NCBI RefSeq assembly: GCF_963678635.1
Contig: NC_087062.1
Span: 62,717,253 to 62,779,252 of the forward strand
Reading direction: 5' to 3'
DNA from: Symsagittifera roscoffensis
Taxonomy: Eukaryota; Xenacoelomorpha; Acoela; Convolutidae
Length of the DNA: 62,000 nucleotides
Shown: piece after piece, positions 32,938 through 45,165 of the stretch
How positions within the stretch are numbered: position 1 is the first letter of the stretch
How the letters are laid out: each line of letters starts with the position of its first letter
Translations under genes and position numbers: made by a program
The notes under the pieces: generated by a model
Databases searched by the model: none
The model's input: only the letters and a program-made list of their open reading frames with translations
Told to the model about the DNA's origin: nothing

Positions 32938-34430
32938 TGAAACTAATGATAAAAAACTGATTCTGTACAGGTTTCAATTACTTTCATAATTTTTAAGTTG
33001 ATTTTTTTTCATAATTTTACTGACAAATTAGGGATCTTGTTTATTATTTCCCCCCTTTTTGGTTCATGTTAACTTCCCATCCCCGCCCCCCCCCCCCCTG
33101 CATGTATTATTTTTGACAACCATTTCTGTTTAAAATATGCATTTCAAAAATGTCAACAATAAAGTGGGTTTTCAATTTGGCGCGTTTGTTTTTGTATTAC
33201 TCACTATTACATGATACCCACGTAAAAAATTTTAAATTTTATATTAGGCTATTGAAAAAGTGGCCGCCAAAGTTGAATTTCTGAAAATCGAAATGGGGTG
33301 GGGATAGTTAACAAGATCCCATATAAGGTTTAATAAATAACAAACATTAATTTTAGCTGGTCATGATGTGCCAGATAATTACATCATGGATAATGATGAA
33401 TGGGTTAATTTTGTCTTCGGTTTAATTTTGAATACTAAAATTTGTTTAAGGACGGTCTCTGGTTTGTGAAGGGTGTCTTTTAGTGCTCAAAGGTGTAGAA
33501 CTTACCACTAATTCACAGTGGGGCCGCAATCGAAATTCATTCTGAGCTCTCGAAAGTCATTCTGATCATTTAGGAGTGTTTTCAGACTCTCAAGTATAAC
33601 GAATACTCAGAGACCTCATCGCGGACCGGGGCTGTCACTAAAAAGCAATGACAAAAATCTTTTTTTTTAAATGGACCCTAGCTATTTAATTTTTTATGTA
33701 AAGTTTTTGCTTTGATCATATTACACTATTTTGAGATTTTTTAATGATGTTTAGGGGCGTAAAATTAAGACCTCTGGCCTGTTGATGATCCTATGTAATC
33801 TGTTACGCCTACTAGAACATAAATGAATATAAAAACTTAATTGCATTGCCAGCTAAAAGTCTTAAATTTTTAGGAAACTTAAAAAAGAAAGACATATTTA
33901 GGACTGTAATCGCTTGTGATCTCTAAAAGATCATAAGTAAAACTTACTCTAGTGAAAAACTAAAAAACGAACAACTATGAATAAATCTGTAATGCTTTTG
34001 GTGCGGTTTAGAAAACGAAAACCATCTGCCTGTAATACTGAAACTTTGAGCATATTAGCAACTAAAAAACGTAACCAGATATAAGTTGGCACAGAGAAAT
34101 TGAAAAACATAGCCAGTAAACAGTTTCAATCAAGCAACTCGAGGAAGTCGAATATATCTTATATATTAAATGGACGCAATGTTTAACTGAGCGCAATGTT
34201 TTAGCTTTTTCGAATGCAAGATTTAAGTAAGTCTTTAGGCTAAACGTTGACGAGAAGGCCAAGAATGTTCTTGAACTTTTAAATTTACTAAAGTCTGGAA
34301 TATTTTAGATTTATTTTTGACAAAAATTCAATTCTTTAGACAAGATGAACTCAATTCTTTTTCAAAAAAAGACAGTGCTGGTCCAATGTTTCCAAAATTT
34401 TGCCTTTTCAGATTGTTTTCATTTTGAAAC
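32938..34430. other. Intergenic, no gene seen
   Basis: Spacer with a C-run at 33084-33099. The sequence is otherwise unremarkable. Confidence 0.4.
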
Positions 34431-34439
34431 GAACCAACT

Positions 34440-35580
34440 AAGAACAACAACCTCCTTGCTAGAAAAACTAACTTTTTCCAAACCGATTTGCACTATGAAA
34501 CTGTTTTGAAATATATCAAAATTTCATCGCTTGAATATCTTGCTTAGAAAAACATAAATTTTCGCAAATCGATTTGCTCTTTGAAAACTTAAGATAATTC
34601 AAATTTCCTTTGCCTCAATAGCTTGCTTAGAAAAACTGAAACTTCTCGCGAGTCGATTTTGATTTTCTCTATGGAACAACTTGACATATTTTAAAATTTC
34701 ATCACATGAAAAGCGTGCTCACAAAATTTTTGAAATATTTCACGCCATTTTATTGACCGTATCGTTTAAAGCAGAACTTTTCGCAAATTTTTTTCAGCAA
34801 ATTTTTCGCAAATTGATTTGACTTTTGAAATAACTTGAGATACTTAAAAGTTCCAGAGCTTTAATAGCTCGCTTCGATAAATTAAGTTTTTCGCAAAACC
34901 ATTCGGTCCATAAACTTACTCGACATAGTTCAAAGTTTCATAGCTTTAAAAGCTTGGTAAAAAAACTTCAACTTTTCGCAAACCGAATCAGTCTATGAAT
35001 TAATTTGAAAATTTTTCATAGCTTCAAAAACTTGCTTAGAAAAACTTCAACTTTTCTCAAAACGAATCAATCCATGAGTTAACTTGAAAACTTTTCATAG
35101 CTTTAAAGCTTTCTTGGAAAAACAAAACTTTTCATGAACCCATTTGGTCCACAAAATAACTTGAAAAGATTTTGAAATTTCATAGCTTTAGAAGCTTGCT
35201 TAGAAAACTTTAAACTTTTTGAAAACTGATTCAATTTGTAAAACAACTTGAACTATTTTAAATTTTCTAGCTGAAAAAGCTCAAAAGCTTGCTTAGAACA
35301 ACTTAAGTTTTTCGCGAACTGATTCAATCTAAGAAATAACGTGAAATATATCGACGTTTTCTTGCATTAATAGCTTCCACAGTAAACCTAAAACTTCGCC
35401 ATCCAATTTGCTTCATGAAATATTTAAAATTTCCATAGCTTGCTTAGAAAAACTTCATTTTTTCGCAAACCGATGGGTACTATGAAACTTAAAGTTTTTC
35501 AAAACGATTTACGATATGGCTCAACTCGAAACTGTTTAAAGTTTCATTGCTTGAATAGGTTGATCAGAACAGCAATTAAA
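34440..35580. repeat. Degenerate tandem array, about 90-bp unit
   Basis: Roughly a dozen diverged units of the form AGCTTGCTTAGAAAAACTT, CTTTTCGCAAACCGATT, CTATGAAATAACTTGAAA, AAATTTCATAGCTT in the same direction. The unit length varies with small indels. Non-coding and satellite-like. Confidence 0.65.
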
Positions 35581-35632
35581 TTTGAGCGAGTCAATTGATT
35601 ATTGGAGGCGGGCTTGCTAATATATATTGTGT

Positions 35633-35671
35633 ATATGTGTGTGCGTGTGAGTGGGTGGGTTTGTGTATGTG

Positions 35672-35706
<35 letters not shown>
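35633..35706. repeat. (GT)n microsatellite
   Basis: About 74 bp of GTGTGT with a few interruptions. Confidence 0.9.
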
Positions 35707-35710
<4 letters not shown>

Positions 35711-35973
35711 ATAATCAGCTTACTCAAATTCCTTGATTCAAACTGTCTGTTTGCTATGTTTTTTCATTTTCTCATTGCCAGCCTATATCTGATTACGTTT
35801 TTTAGTTTATAATTTGGTCAAAATTTCTGTATTACAGGCAGATAGTTTTCGTTTTCTAATCCATACCAAAAGCAATCCAGAGAGTTACAGATATTAGCGT
35901 TTTCATTTTTCTCTTGAGTGAGTTCTACTTATGACCGTTTTTGAGATCACAAGCTATCATAGTCTCAAATCTG

Positions 35974-36163
35974 TGTTCACACACACGCACACGCACACCT
36001 GCACACACGCGCACACACACTCTTGCACACACATACACGCACGCACACATAATGTCACACACAACAAGTAGACACGCACACAAACAAGCACACACAACGC
36101 ACGCACGTATACACACACTCATGCGCAAACACACACAGAAACACCCACACACACAAACACATA
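35974..36163. repeat. (CA)n-rich microsatellite
   Basis: About 190 bp of interrupted ACACAC/GCACAC, in opposite sense to the (GT)n tract 270 bp upstream. The open frames on both strands here are artefacts of the repeat. Confidence 0.9.
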
Positions 36164-36179
36164 TGACCTTAAAATTCTG

Positions 36180-38970
36180 AAAAAGTTTCTGATAGACGTT
36201 TTTTTGATAAAGTTATTTAACCTTGCGATAAGCAAGGGTATTGTAATCGGATACTAGCCATATCTTCCCGTAAGCAACTTTGTTCACAGGATCACTTCTA
36301 GAGGATCTTCACTTCTAGTTTTAAATATCATTTTAATTATTTGATTTTAATTTTTATCAACCTTGTTTGTAAAGCATGGAATTTAGCCTGATTGATTTTT
36401 CTTCGAAAGTTCTGTAATTTGTCAATTAACCACGTCTGATTAACATTAAAAAAATTTTTTTTGACTAAATGATGTCGGCTGATGTTGCATCGGCTTAGTC
36501 TACTTATATTTTTTAACTTCGACAGCAAAAAAATTCTATTCGGCCAAATTAGGTATTATACAAATGTACGGGATTGTGTTCTTTATTTTTACTTTTTTGA
36601 GAAGCTTTCGATTTTTTTTTCACATTTCAACAAAATTTTTAGTTCAGTAGAAAACAACTCCACCAAAACTCAAAAAAATTGTGTGATTAAAAAGAGCGCT
36701 AACTCCCCTGCGTGCCTGAAAAATCTCTTCTTTGTCTCCTTGTACTTTACCCAACTGTCTACAGCCATCGAAAAAGTACTTGGCGGTAATGTTTGACCCC
36801 TACTTTTGTTTTTTTTCTGTTCTCAGAAACCACTTTCCCAAATTTGAGATTTTGGGTTCAATGGTTAGAGCGTTTTATGGGAAGCTCACTTGCATAGCAG
36901 CCACGCCCAAATTTTTGCTGCAAAAAGTTGTGTCCCTCGGAAAAGTCAAGAGCTAGTTTTTCTACCGTCTTTTGAAACTCTCACTTTTCAAGTTTTTGCG
37001 TTCAATCGAAACAGCAGATTGTAAGAATCTCTTCTGCTCAAAAGGCTACGCCCACATGTTTTGATTTTTAGAATCATTTTTTGGAAACTTGGAAATTTTT
37101 CGACTCGAAAACTATCCTTCCAATTTTCAAGTTAAATATTCAGGTTCAGTCGCAAACCCCGGTTTTGGTAATTTTTAAGCGGCCACAGTCTTCTCATTGT
37201 AAAATATTGATAGATTTCTGTAAATTTTTTGAACTTTTGGCCGTTTTTTAGAAATTTTTGATTTTCATAGAAATTATCCTAAATGGAAATGAAAGAACCG
37301 TTTGCGAAAAGTGTTCCTACAGAAGCGGCGACTCCTTGTTTTTTAGAAAATTTTTCATGTGCTGGGGAAGATAGCAATTTCTGTAAAGTTTCTCAGTTAT
37401 TTTAGCAGAGAAGCAACTAAGGTTTCGAGCTTAGTCCAACTTCTGAAACTACTCATTTCATCCAGAATAAGTAAAACAAATTTCTCAAATATCAAACAGT
37501 TACCTCCAAATCTTACTTGGCTTCTAGTTGTCTTCACTGGGTATAAAAAAATTTTGGTTTCTCTAGTTTTTTTGAATCGTTTTCTTTTTTTCGACTCAAA
37601 AAGTTATGCTATGTTTAAGTTGTATCGCAAGTGGTGCTAAGCTCAGCTTTGCCGCTGTGTATAATTTAGGACAGCTGGATCAACAGGTAATTACTTATTT
37701 GGCTGAGGAATCTGATAATCAGAAATAAATTTTCGAAATTGGAAGTCAACCAGGTTTTTTGTGAACTCTACATTTTCACAACCCGATAAGGCAATTTTTT
37801 TTTTTTTCAATTAGAAAAAAAACATACTTTAAAAATTTTTAAAAAAATAAATAAATCAAAAGTCAACCGCAAAACCAGAAAATTCGAAGCTAAGCAAACT
37901 AAACAAAACTTTAACACTTCCTGAAAAAAATGAAAAAGGCATCATGACATATAAAAGACGTCGTGTTGAAAAAATCATCATCAAAATTTTAGACACAGAA
38001 GCAAAGCTGATCTTCGCACCATTTACGATACAAAAAAGCCAAAACCTAAAGTGATTGTGTCTAAGACGGAGTAAAAAATTTAACGAATGCTGTGAAAAAA
38101 TTGTGGGCTTAAGAATTCGGGAAACTGTTCTTGCAGTTGTAAAAAAATCAATAACCTTAAGTAAAAGAAAGATTCGGGCTCTAAATGTAATTTAAAAAAA
38201 ATTGGCTCAAGTTTTGAAACGGAACCTACTTTTTGGCATAGCCTACAGTAACAAGTTGCTATAAACGTCAACTGGAAAATTAGCTACAAATCAAAATATA
38301 AATAAAAAATAAAAAAATAACTTAAAATTTTTTAAAGCAAATATAGCTGAGAGCTTCAATTTTTAAAGTTCATTAATGTTTAATTAATGTTCATCAAGTC
38401 AGTGGATGTCATACGTAATTTTTTCCTATGAATGATGGTTCAAGTAAACATTTAAACGAATTTTTTTTAATGATAACAAATTTGAAGGCTAGATATTTTG
38501 GCGAGCGCGAAATAATGACAGTGCGCAAAGCATCCAACCAATATGATACTAGTCACATTGTGCATAACGGCACATGTTGTTAAATAGTCTTTTCTCCCTT
38601 CTTAGCAGATGGTTGTCATTGTGTAAAGAACCTATTTCATGCCCATTCAAGTTTGAGATATATGCAGAGGCGAGGCTGTGCTTCGCAAAAACTTGCGAGA
38701 ACACGACCAAAAAGCAGCTTTGTCAAGTGAAACAAGAGAAAGTAGAAAAAGCCTCGAATTAGCAAAAATTCAGCTAAGCGTTTTAGCAAAAACAAAAAAA
38801 GAAAACAAAAATTCAGGGCTGATAATTTTATAAATTACAGAAGACATCAAAAACACTTGCATCTACGGCGAACATTGCTGCCCGCACAAAAAAATTCTAC
38901 AATGTAGGCTGACAAACAAAAATCCGATTTAACAATTTTTTCCGGAATTTTTTAAAATAATTTCAAACGT
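36180..38970. other. Repeat-rich intergenic stretch
   Basis: No gene. It holds hairpin-tail repeats at 37621-37660 and 37993-38032 in opposite orientation and at 38664-38698, and a repeat at about 38490-38660 shared with the sulfotransferase intron. The rest is AT-rich. Confidence 0.5.
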
Positions 38971-38974
38971 ACTA

Positions 38975-40983
38975 AAATTATCAAAAAATTTGAATTTAAT
39001 AATTTCTTATTTGCTGGCAATTCAGGCTTGTTTTATTCTCATTTTTCAATTGAAATATTTTTTTTGACAACATTTGGACTAAAAAGCGATGAACACACAC
39101 TTTCAATTTCTGTAGAAAAGCTTCAGATAACTAGCATGTGACGCACCTCCGGTGCTTCGAGTTTTTGACAACTCGTGAAAAATCGCATTCATTCGAAACC
39201 ACATCTGCAGGCTTTTAGTATTCTCTGACAGCACCCAATTACCTGATTGATAACTTAATATTTAATGAAGTTTTTTAATTCGGATTTGGAGTCAAGATTT
39301 ACAACTCCTGGGAGTACCCTGGCAGCACCCAATTACAGGGTTGGAATATTTAAATTTTGAGAATTTTTCAGAACCTTAATTGAAAAGTTTGGAAAAATCC
39401 TAGAAAAAAAAAATCTGCATATCTCGAAAACAGCAAGGATTTGAGCAGTGATGTTTGGAGGCAATATTCGCAACCCCTATGAATACCCAGACAGCACCCA
39501 ACTACAAGGTCAGGAATTTCAAATTAAAAAAAGTTTCGTTTTCTGAAAAACTATGACAAAATCACAAAAACGTCATATCTCAAAAACTACAAGGATTTGA
39601 GCAGTCATATTTGGAGGCAAGATTTGCAACTTCTGAGAGTACCCTGGCAGCACCCAACTACAGGGTAAGGCATTTCAAACTTTGCAAAAAAAAATAAATC
39701 AAATTTTTGGAAAATTTAATTCAAATAATCGCAAAAAAGGCGTATCGCAAAAACTATGAGGATTTGAGCAGTTAAACTTGGAGGCAAGCTTCGCAATAAC
39801 TGAGAGTACTCCGATAGCTCCCAACTACAGGGTTGGAATTTCAAGATTTGAAGAAAAAAATCGTTAAGTTTTCTGAAAACTTTTCGAAAAATTACAAAAA
39901 TTATTATATCTCGAAAACTACATGGGACTGAGCAGTCATATTTAGAGACACGGAATTCCCGAGAAAATCCTGACAGCACCCATCTACAGGGTAGGGCATT
40001 TCGAACTTTGAAAAAAAATAATTCAAGTTTTTTGAAAATTTAATTTAAATTATCGCAAAAAAGCTTATCTCGAAAACTATGAGGATTTGAGCAGTTAAGT
40101 TTGGAGGCAAGCTTCGCAATAACTGAGAGTACTCCGATAGCCCCCAACTACAGGGTTGGTAATTTCAAGATTTGAAGAAAATATTCATTAAGTTTTCTGA
40201 AAACTTTTTGAAAAATCACAAAAATTTTTATATCTCGAAAACTACATGGGACTGAGCATTTAGAGACACGGAATTCCCGAGAAAATCCTGACAGCACCCA
40301 ATTACAGGGTAAGGAATTTCAAACTTGAAAAAAAAATTCAAACTCTCTGATTTTTTTTTGAAAAAAATCACAAAAAAAACGTGGTATCTCGAAAAGTACA
40401 AGGATTGGAGTCGTCTCATTTGGAGGCAAGATTCGCAATTCTTGAGAGTACTCTGAGAGCAACTAACTACAGAGTTGCGAAATTCAATTTTTGTAAATTT
40501 TTTTATAATTTGAGACCAATTTTGTAACCTTTTTGTGAACCCTGACAGCATCCCACTATTGGGCTGCTGTTTTATAACTCGGTGGAATAACCACTGAATT
40601 CAAACTGAGAAATTGAAAAAAAATTTTACCTTCGCAATATAGAAAAAGAAAGATAAAAAACAAAAGATAGAAAAAAAAGATGGTTCGATTTAGTTCAACT
40701 ATTTTGAACTAAATCGGCGAAAACAAATTTAAAGTGAAAAAATTAGGAGACGAGTAAACAGACGTAATCAAATTAACTAAAAAAGCAAGTATTCAGACAG
40801 ACAGAGAGACTTAATTTGGCCTCGACAAAATTACTGAAAAAATAATGACCTTGCGGAAAACTAACTGAAAAACTTTTTCAAGCATTGCAATATATGATAT
40901 AGAGTAAACATGAGAAAATTCTTTCGTTAAACATGCAAAATCGTTAAGCTTGAACATGGGAGATAGCTGTCACTAGCATTTAA
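38975..40983. repeat. Tandem segmental duplication, copy 1
   Basis: About 2.0 kb, nearly identical in its flanking blocks to 41105-43690. It begins with TTATCAAAAA, TTTCTTATTTGCTGGCAATT and ends with GGGAGATAGCTGTCACTAGC. Its core (39210-40560) is an array of about nine units of 140-165 bp. Confidence 0.85.
39210..40560. repeat. Array of about 150-bp units in duplication copy 1
   Basis: Each unit reads approximately TATCTCGAAAACTAC, GGATTTGAGCAGTCATATTT, GGAGGCAAGATTCGCAA, GAGAGTACCCTGACAGCACC, CAACTACAGGGTTGG, AATTTCAAACTTTG. The open frames called on the minus strand (for example MLSGFSREFRVSKYDCS) are by-products of the repeat. Confidence 0.8.
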
Positions 40984-41104
40984 AGTGTTTTCCAGTTTCT
41001 TGAAACTACCCAAGATTGGAGAAACTGAACAAATGCATGAGAAAACGTAACAAACAGCAACTCAACTTGACATTGCAGAACGATGAACGCGTCTTGCACC
41101 TTTC

Positions 41105-43690
41105 ATTAAAATTATCAAAAATTTTGAATTTTATAGTTTCTTATTTGCTGGCAATTCAGGCTGGTTTTATTCTCATTTTTCAATTGAAATAATTTTTTTG
41201 ACAACATTTGGACTAAAAAGCGATGAACACACATTTTCAATTTCTGTAGAAAAGCTTCAGATAACTAGCATGTGACGCACCTCCGGTGCTTCGAGTTTTT
41301 GACAACTCGTGAAAAATCGCATTCATTCGAAACCACATCTGCAGGCTTTTAGTATTCTCTGACAGCACCCAATTACCTGATTGATAACTTAATATTTAAT
41401 GAAGTTTTTTAATTCGGATTTGGAGTCAAGATTTACAACTCCTGGGAGTACCCTGGTAGCACCCAATTACAGGGTTGGAATATTTAAATTTTGAGAATTT
41501 TTCAGAACCTTAATTGAAAAGTTTGGAAAAATCCTAGAAAAAAAAAATCTGCATATATCGAAAACAACAAGGATTTGAGCAGTGATGTTTGGAGGCAAGA
41601 TTCGCAACCCCTATGAATACCCAGACAGCACCCAACTACAAGGTCAGGAATTTCAAATTAAAAAAAGTTTCGTTTTCTGAAAAACTATGACAAAATCACA
41701 AAAACGTCATATCTCAAAAACTACAAGGATTTGAGCAGTCATATTTGGAGGCAAGATTTGCAACTCCTGAGAGTACCCTGGCAGCACCCAACTACAGGGT
41801 AAGGCATTTCAAACTTTGCAAAAAAAAATAAATCAAATTTTTGGAAAATTTAATTCAAATAATCGCAAAAAAGGCGTATCGCAAAAACTATGAGGATTTG
41901 AGCAGTTAAACTTGGAGGCAAGCTTCGCAATAACTGAGAGTACTCCGATAGCTTCCAACTACAGGGTTGGAATTTCAAGATTTGAAGAAAAAAATCGTTA
42001 AGTTTTCTGAAAACTTTTCGAAAAATTACAAAAATTATTATATCTCGAAAACTACATGGGACTGAGCAGTCATATTTAGAGACACGGAATTCCCGAGAAA
42101 ATCCTGACAGCACCCATCTACAGGGTAAGGCATTTCAAACTTTGAAAAAAAAATAATTTAAGTTTTCTGAAAATTTTTCGATAAATTACAAAAATTTTTA
42201 TATCTCGAAAACAACATGGGACTGAGCAGTCATATTTAGAGACTCGGAATTCCCGAGAAAATCCTGACAGCACCCATCTACAGGGTAAGGCATTTCAAAC
42301 TTTGAAAATTTAATTTAAATAATCGCAAAAAAATTTTATCTCGAAAACTATGAGGATTTGAGCAGTTAAGTTTGGAGGCAAGCTTCGCAATAACTGAGAG
42401 TACTCCGATAGCCCCCAACTACAGGGTTGGGAATTTCAAGATTTGAAGAAATTATTCGTTAAGTTTTCTGAAAACATTTTGAAAAATCACAAAAATTTTT
42501 ATATCTCGAAAAGTACATGGGACTGAGCAGTTATATTTAGAGACACGGAATTCCCGATAGCCCCCAACTACAGGGTTGGGAATTTCAAGATTTGAAGAAA
42601 TTATTCGTTAAGTTTTCTGAAAACTTTTCGAAAAATTACAAAAATTATTATATCTCGAAAACTACATGGGACTGAGCAGTCATATTTAGAGACACGGAAT
42701 TCCCGAGAAAATCCTGACAGCACCCATCTACAGGGTAGGGCATTTCGAACTTTGAAAAAAAATAATTCAAGTTTTTTGAAAATTTAATTTAAATTATCGC
42801 AAAAAAGCTTATCTCGAAAACTATGAGGATTTGAGCAGTTAAGTTTGGAGGCAAGCTTCGCAATAACTGAGAGTACTCCGATAGCTCCCAACTACAGGGT
42901 TGGAATTTCAAGATTTGAAGAAAAAAATCGTTAAGTTTTCTGAAAACATTTTGAAAAATCACAAAAATTTTTATATCTCGAAAAGTACATGGGACTGAGC
43001 AGTTATATTTAGAGACACGGAATTCCCGAGAGCACCCAATTACAGGGTAAGGAATTTCAAACTTTAAGAAAAACTTATTCAAGTTCTCTGAAATTAAAAA
43101 AAAAAAATCACAAAAAAACGTGGTATCTCGCAAAGTACAAGGATTTGAGTCGTCTCATTTGGAGGCAAAATTCGCAATCCTTGAGAGTACTCTGACAGCA
43201 ACTAACTACAGAGTTGGGAATTTCAATTTTTGTAAATTATTTACAATATATAAAGAGATAGATAGAAAACAAAAGATAGAAAAAAAAGATGGAAAAAAGA
43301 TTTAAAAAGATAGAAAAACATAGAAAAAAAGATCAAAAAAAGATTGATAAAAAGATAGAAAAAAAGATAGAAAAAGAAAGATTGGAAGAACCGTTTGACA
43401 GTAGTACTTTTTCGAACTAAATCGTCAAAATTAAATTCAAATTGAAAAAATTAGGAGACGAGTAGACAGACGTAATCAAATTAATTAAAAAAGCAGGTAT
43501 TCAGACAGACAGAGAGACTTAATTTGGCCTCGAAAAAATTACTGAAAAATTAATGACCTTGCGGAAAACTAACTGAAAAACTTTTTCAAGCATTGCAATA
43601 TATGATATAGAGTAAACATGAGAAAATTCTTTCGTTAAACATGCAAAATCGTTAAGCTTGAACATGGGAGATAGCTGTCACTAGCATTTA
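41105..43690. repeat. Tandem segmental duplication, copy 2
   Basis: About 2.6 kb. Same order as copy 1, but the internal array (41345-43225) has about four more units, and (AGATAGAAAA)n-like DNA fills 43252-43382. Sequence identity outside the array is very high by eye, so the duplication is recent. Confidence 0.85.
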
Positions 43691-45165
43691 AATATAGTAT
43701 AGATAGATATAGACATAGGTAGATATAGATACATAGGTAGATAGACAAAAAAACGAAAACTCATAAATTCAATTACTTACACCCGAAAAACAAACATGAA
43801 AACACATGATTGAACAATCAAGCGCAGCAAAGGTTTAAAGGGATTTTGTTGCGCAAACTGAAAAAAAAATCACGAACAAATAAGAAAATAAGAACATTGT
43901 CACACTTTAAACATGCTTCCAAAAAAAACAAGAAGTAATTGAAGAAAAATCATTCAGAAAATAAGCCGACGGAATTAAAGCCTACTCAAGCGCCGAAAAG
44001 ACACTGAAAATTTTGACACAAAAACACTATTAAGAAGACTCATAAAAGGCACATGCCTAACATGCACCCACTATATTTACGTTTCTAGTAAAACACGTGT
44101 AACATTTTTGTTGGCCTAGTTATTTGCGGGAAAAAGTCTAGTACCTGATTGCAATACCCTAGCTTATCGCATGGGTTATAATTTTATGCATTACCGCTCA
44201 CACATTCTTCAGAACTCTTTATTCATCATTACTTTCTAAGAAAGGACGGATTTTGAACAAATTTACAGTTTAAAGTGCACCATTGCTCAGAGAAAACAAT
44301 AGACTCTTTTCAAGTTTTTAATTGATCTGAAATGATAATAAGCTGACACGAGATACTTAAATTTATATTTTACAAATGTTTAACATACAATTTACAATTC
44401 GATTCAAAACAACCCCGGTTGGCGTATGATTTTTATATAATCGTATATAGGGGAAAAGATAGTTACCATTTGTTACTCTTCTTTACATCGGAATAAACTT
44501 CGTGTAGGCTGCTGGTAAAAAATGACAACGCATATCTCGCATCCATGACCAGAACAATAAAATATTTTCAGTTTATTGTCTTATGATGTACTGCAGCGGC
44601 GGTCAAGATTAATCCTAAGCCAGCATGACAAAATTCTATAAACCTTTAGTGGAGCCAAGCTTTTCTCTGGTCAGCTCTTTTAAATAGATCAAAAGCACCT
44701 TGTGATATCTAAAGAAGAGCAGTTTTATGTCGCATTCGACTTAAGAGCCCCGAGCAAGTTAACATGTACAGTGAATCGCTAAAATTAAGCAGATATACTA
44801 CAACTACACATACTGTTTGTTTTCAAATTTCGAACAATTTTCATTTTTAAACATTTGAATAGAAAAATGGAATGCTCTTCTGCATCGAATTTCATTAACC
44901 ATAATCGCTGATGATTTAGTTTAAGAGTAAAAACAGTCTAATTTCCCCCAAAAAATCAGATATCCCCTTTTAGTCTTTAAAATGTCACGTTCAGTATATC
45001 CGTTTGACTTATGGCTAGTTTTAGTTTTTGAAACCCTTCTCCTTTCGTTTTTACTTTTCTTCCTGTAGACTGCTTTGATCTTGAATTGGGTGTGCACATC
45101 AGTTAAAGAACGTTATATATCTGTTTAGGGAATGGGCGGAAAGGTCGATGGTGTCTCTTGGTTCG
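43691..45165. other. Intergenic, before the TM9SF4 3' end
   Basis: An ATAGATAGATA-like simple repeat at 43692-43745, then AT-rich spacer and the presumed TM9SF4 3' UTR. A TTTATT (AATAAA on the minus strand) at about 44571 is a possible, distant poly(A) signal. Confidence 0.4.

Noticed and set aside
35925-36180. Cys/Val-rich and Thr/His-rich frames on both strands
   Set aside because: Direct translations of the CA microsatellite.
39716-42113. Two nearly identical 87-residue frames on the minus strand (39716-39979 and 41850-42113)
   Set aside because: They are translations of the same tandem repeat array. Their similarity reflects the DNA duplication, not a conserved protein.
39210-43225. Possible CRISPR array
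   Set aside because: Units of about 150 bp diverge throughout with no constant-repeat/unique-spacer pattern, no cas genes, and the host is eukaryotic.
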